Assembly: GCA_035763085.1 (NCBI GenBank)
Contig: DASUBV010000231.1
Location: 1-17,212, forward strand
Source of the DNA: DASUBV01 sp035763085
Lineage (GTDB): Bacteria; Actinomycetota; Actinomycetes; Streptosporangiales; Streptosporangiaceae
Length of the DNA stretch: 17,212 bases
Reading direction: 5' to 3'
Under the pieces are notes generated by a model, which searched no databases, had not been told where the DNA came from, and saw nothing but the letters and a program-made list of their open reading frames with translations. Numbering within the stretch: the stretch's first letter is position 1; each line of letters starts with the position of its first letter. Made by a program: the position numbers and the translations under genes. Positions 15,199 to 17,212 of this stretch are shown piece after piece.

Positions 15199-16094
15199 AG
15201 CCGTGCGCCGCCTGCCGCCGTCGCGCCGAGCAGCGCGATCGCGTCCTGCTCGCTGCCGGGGTCCAGGCCGGCGGTGATGTCGCCCAGCCGCTGGCAGCAG
15301 GAGATCCCCGCCGCGCGCATGAACGCCGGCAGGCCGGTCAGCGCCGCGCACTCGGCCAGCCAGGTGGCCCGCAGCCGGCTGGTGTCCAGCGGCGGCAGCC
15401 CGCCCCCGCCGGCCAGGGAGCGGGTCAGCGGGCTGGTGATGTTGCCCCGCCCGGGCTTCTCCCCGCCGGTGAGGAAGTTATCGCCGGCGAACCCGGCTGC
15501 CTCCAGCAGCCGGGGCTGGTAGCGGGAGAGCACCGGCACCGCCCGCGGCGCGCGGCCGCGGACTTCCACGACGACGCCGCCTGAGCGACTGGCGACGTCG
15601 GTGCCGCGGGCGTGGCGCAGGTCGGAGCGGATCAGCCCGGCGCCGGCCCCGAGGCAGACCAGCGCCGTGGCGCGCATCGCCCGCGCCTGCGTGGGCTGGG
15701 CGCCGGCTAACGCCAGGTAGCCGGCGATTTCCGCTGGCGAGTACGGCTTCTTGGCACGCTCCCGGGGCAGCGGCTCATCCGCGGGGTCCAGGTGCGGCAC
15801 CACGCAGCGGCCCAGGAACCGCAGGTTGGTGCGCAGTGTCCGCCGCGCGGCGGACGAGATCGCCGGGGCGTGCGCGGCGAACCGCTCGATCACCGACGGG
15901 TGCAGCAGCACCTCGGGGACGGGCTCCATCCCGAGCGGGATCGCCCAGCTTGCGAGCTTGGAGGACGCCCACAGCAGGCACTTGGCCCGGTCCTGGTTCC
16001 CTGGCGCCGAGGCTGCGACGACAGCGCGGGCGAACCCGGCAGCCGCTTCCGGGGTGCCCTTCGCGGGCTTCCACCGCGTGAGGTATCCGGTCAC
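15195..16094 (-). CDS. tyrosine-recombinase-like protein lacking a visible catalytic tyrosine
   Basis: The 299-residue product looks like a phage-integrase fold. Residues about 60-100 resemble the core-binding helices. PYSPAEIAGYLALA precedes the catalytic-domain region VCLGAGAGLIRSDLRHARGTDV, then a strand pair VVVEVRGRAPRAVPVL as in the beta-hairpin, and a later LDTSRLRATWLAE like the HxLRHT helix. R156 and R242 could be the two arginines. The usual His is not in place, and there is no tyrosine after Y192, so the nucleophile seems missing. It may bind element DNA without cutting. It ends TGA in a four-base overlap with the transposase start. GTG start with a weak GGCGAG upstream. The fold call is moderate and rests on pattern. 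Confidence 0.6.
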   Translation of the reverse strand: MTGYLTRWKPAKGTPEAAAGFARAVVAASAPGNQDRAKCLLWASSKLASWAIPLGMEPVPEVLLHPSVIERFAAHAPAISSAARRTLRTNLRFLGRCVVPHLDPADEPLPRERAKKPYSPAEIAGYLALAGAQPTQARAMRATALVCLGAGAGLIRSDLRHARGTDVASRSGGVVVEVRGRAPRAVPVLSRYQPRLLEAAGFAGDNFLTGGEKPGRGNITSPLTRSLAGGGGLPPLDTSRLRATWLAECAALTGLPAFMRAAGISCCQRLGDITAGLDPGSEQDAIALLGATAAGGARL

Positions 16095-16144
16095 CTCGCC
16101 GCCCGCCGCCCACTGCCATCAGGGACTCCCGGCCCTCGGTAAGA

Positions 16145-16169
16145 TGTCCACAGTATGTTACTGTGGACA
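16145..16169. promoter_or_regulatory. 25-bp palindromic site between the divergent element genes
   Basis: Arms TGTCCACAGTA (16145-16155) and TACTGTGGACA (16159-16169) are perfect inverses around TGT. It lies 50 bp before the recombinase-like gene and 35 bp before the DUF6788-like gene, so it could be an operator for both. ACTGTGGAC, nine bases of the arm, recurs at 16550-16558 close to the right end. The spacer is too short for a standard crossover core, so operator or transposase/recombinase binding site is favoured. Confidence 0.65.
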
Positions 16170-16204
16170 CGCGGGAGAACCCGGGATCTGAGACGGTGTG
16201 TCGT

Positions 16205-16528
16205 ATGGAAAGCCCCGCGGCCCGGAACCTGGACCAGGTCGCCGCCGAGCTCGCCGCCGCGGCCGGGCCCGCCCTGCCCGGCACCCTGACCGTGCGCTCC
16301 TACGCCTGCGGCAAGCGCCGCTGCCACTGCCACGACGACCCGCCCGTCCTGCACGGCCCCTACGCCGAGTGGACCCGCAAGATCGCCGGCAAGACAGTCA
16401 CCCGCCGCCTGACCCCCGAGCAGCTCGAGGAATGGCAGCCCCTGTTCGACAACGCCCGCGCCATCCGCGACCTGCTCGCCGAGATCCAGGACCTCACCCT
16501 GCAGGCCGTCGGAGCCGGCAACGCCTGA
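16205..16528 (+). CDS. DUF6788-like small protein
   Basis: The 107-residue product carries a Cys cluster ACGKRRCHCHDDP (C35, C40, C42), then HGPYAEWTRKIAGKTVTRRLTPEQLEEW and a C-terminal helix ARAIRDLLAEIQDL. This matches the DUF6788 pattern as I remember it (CGK..C.C.DP...HGPY...RK..GK). Members tend to lie near transposases; their role is unknown. The CHCH-like cluster could bind metal or DNA. ATG was chosen because the conserved portion follows. An earlier in-frame GTG (16163) falls inside the palindrome, and neither has a strong ribosome binding site. It is divergent from the recombinase-like gene and shares the palindromic site with it. Confidence 0.65.
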   Translation: MESPAARNLDQVAAELAAAAGPALPGTLTVRSYACGKRRCHCHDDPPVLHGPYAEWTRKIAGKTVTRRLTPEQLEEWQPLFDNARAIRDLLAEIQDLTLQAVGAGNA

Positions 16529-16589
16529 CCCCGGCAAACCCGGCAAACCACTGTGGACGCAGGCCGCTAAGCCCGTGGAGACCCCCCCG

Positions 16590-16608
16590 GTCAGCCCACG
16601 TCAGCCCA
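16590..16608. repeat. subterminal direct repeats, right end of the element
   Basis: GTCAGCCCA occurs twice (16590-16598 and 16600-16608) immediately inside the right inverted repeat with 10-bp period. In inverse reading it gives TGGGCTGAC, similar to the left end's GGGTCTGAC. Such repeats often serve as transposase contacts. Confidence 0.5.
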
Positions 16609-16609
16609 G

Positions 16610-16626
16610 GTCACGACCAAATGTGA
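16610..16626 (-). repeat. right terminal inverted repeat
   Basis: GTCACGACCAAATGTGA on the plus strand; its inverse TCACATTTGGTCGTGAC matches the left end at 14 of 17 positions. Confidence 0.65.
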
Positions 16627-16627
16627 G

Positions 16628-17109
16628 GGCCTCCCAGAACTTGCAGGTCAGAGGCCATTTCGCTCGGCAGCGAAACGGCCTCAAGATCTTTAACCGCACC
16701 TTGACCGCAAGATTCGGCGGCCTTTCACGGCACCTGGCGGTCCCCAGACGTGGCGAACGTCACACTTCGGAAAACACGCGATATGAACACCTCGCGCCTC
16801 GCGCCCGATCCCTTGCCACACTGCTCGCAGCACCTGCCGGGCACTGAGACTGCCCCTATCAGAGATCGCCAATTTCGACCGGCTCCGCATCAAGATCGGC
16901 GGCTCCGCGCCCGAAGGAGCAGGCGCCGAACTGGCGGAGCCGGCTGGCCAGCCGGGCCTGGTTCTCCCCGGCTTGCACGTGGGCCTGGTCGGCGGGGGTA
17001 GTGGCGGCTGGGCGCTGGAAAGCGGGGTCTGGCCTTAGCCGAAGCTGCCGCCTGGGCAGGCGGGGTCGGATAGGGCGGGAATCCGCCTGGCTGACCCGCA
17101 ATCATGCCG
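16628..17109. other. region without a recognisable gene, lower GC at its start
   Basis: About 480 bp between the right end of the element and the RHS remnant. Short open stretches exist in both orientations, but none has convincing codon bias, a ribosome binding site or a family match. The first 200 bp are visibly less GC-rich than the genes around it and start with a strong hairpin. Degenerate coding sequence or an old junction are both possible. Confidence 0.4.
16651..16682. repeat. strong hairpin just outside the right inverted repeat
   Basis: GAGGCCATTTCGCT and AGCGAAACGGCCTC form a 14-bp stem (one A-C mismatch) with the four-base loop CGGC. No T run follows on the plus strand. It could be a terminator or a structure left from a mobile element. 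Confidence 0.6.
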
Positions 17110-17212
17110 CTAGGTGCCGCCGGTGTTCTGCGCGTCCCCGGCGGAGGTGATCGCGCCGTCCTGGTTGTAGGTGTAGCTGACGGTGTCGACGGGGTCCCGT
17201 GGTCAGGGTCTG
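17110..17212 (-). pseudogene. C-terminal remnant of an RHS/YD-repeat protein, truncated by the window edge
   Basis: On the minus strand the reading frame that ends at TAG (17110-17112) encodes DTVSYTYNQDGAITSAGD, close to the YD-repeat consensus of RHS proteins (large secreted or wall-associated polymorphic toxin scaffolds). In that frame a TGA occurs at 17203-17205 with no start between, while the neighbouring frame upstream reads DPDHG, also RHS-like. The simplest reading is a frameshifted remnant. With only 100 bases visible, a sequencing error or another YD-repeat protein is possible. Confidence 0.42.

Larger units (their letters stand above)
13555..16626. mobile_element. apparent transposon, about 3.07 kb, with three genes and terminal inverted repeats
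   Basis: The ends carry imperfect 17-bp inverted repeats (14 of 17 identical when aligned without gaps). Between them lie a DDE-type transposase gene and a tyrosine-recombinase-like gene on the minus strand, overlapping by four bases, and a divergent DUF6788-like gene. No target-site duplication is evident beside the repeats, so the exact ends are uncertain and may lie a few bases either side. The family is not one I can name. Some of these proteins resemble uncharacterised proteins of Frankia and Streptomyces, from memory only. It sits just after tRNA-Lys and before an RHS-gene remnant. Confidence 0.7.

Noticed and set aside
16859..17101. 80-codon open frame on the minus strand
   Set aside because: No recognised domain, no ribosome binding site and mixed codon use; it could be degraded coding sequence but cannot be supported.

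Overview
The window is high-GC actinobacterial chromosome. The signs are strong G/C third-position bias in the real genes, many GTG starts with AGGAGG-type ribosome binding sites, and typical actinobacterial families (PspC, YoaK/DUF1275, Acetyltransf_CG, FAA hydrolase, LacI plus an RbsABC-like transporter). The species cannot be named from the sequence; a filamentous actinomycete (Streptomyces, Streptosporangiales or Frankia-like) is an inference.

Layout. 1-203: tRNA-Glu(TTC) and tRNA-Asp(GTC) on the minus strand. 336-3860: metabolic and housekeeping-type genes, namely a small PspC membrane protein, a glutaryl-CoA dehydrogenase, a GNAT acetyltransferase, a YoaK-type membrane protein and a mini-GNAT protein whose 3' end overlaps a convergent ankyrin-repeat gene (3811-5397). 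5692-7703: a fumarylacetoacetate-hydrolase family enzyme, a small one-helix membrane protein, and a rubredoxin-like/metallo-beta-lactamase-fold protein with a degraded metal motif. 7835-12082: a sugar-type ABC importer on the minus strand (ATPase, permease, lipoprotein binding protein), divergent from a LacI-family regulator; the transporter promoter carries a dyad just downstream of its -10 box. 12353-13264: an arginase-fold protein with an altered first metal motif. 13449-13520: tRNA-Lys(TTT).

13555-16626 is the most unusual part: an apparent mobile element of about 3.07 kb bounded by imperfect 17-bp inverted repeats, starting 34 bp after tRNA-Lys. It carries three genes. A tyrosine-recombinase-like protein without a visible catalytic tyrosine (minus strand) overlaps by four bases (GTGA) a DDE-type transposase gene (minus strand). 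A DUF6788-like small Cys-containing protein is divergent. Between the divergent genes lies a 25-bp site with perfect 11-bp inverted arms, and a 9-bp piece of one arm recurs near the right end. This looks like a transposon with a translationally coupled recombinase-fold partner and is the best candidate for a poorly described system.

16627-17212: outside the element there is a strong 14-bp hairpin, about 430 bp without a recognisable gene, and at the right edge the tail of a broken RHS/YD-repeat gene. This suggests an accessory region extending beyond the window.
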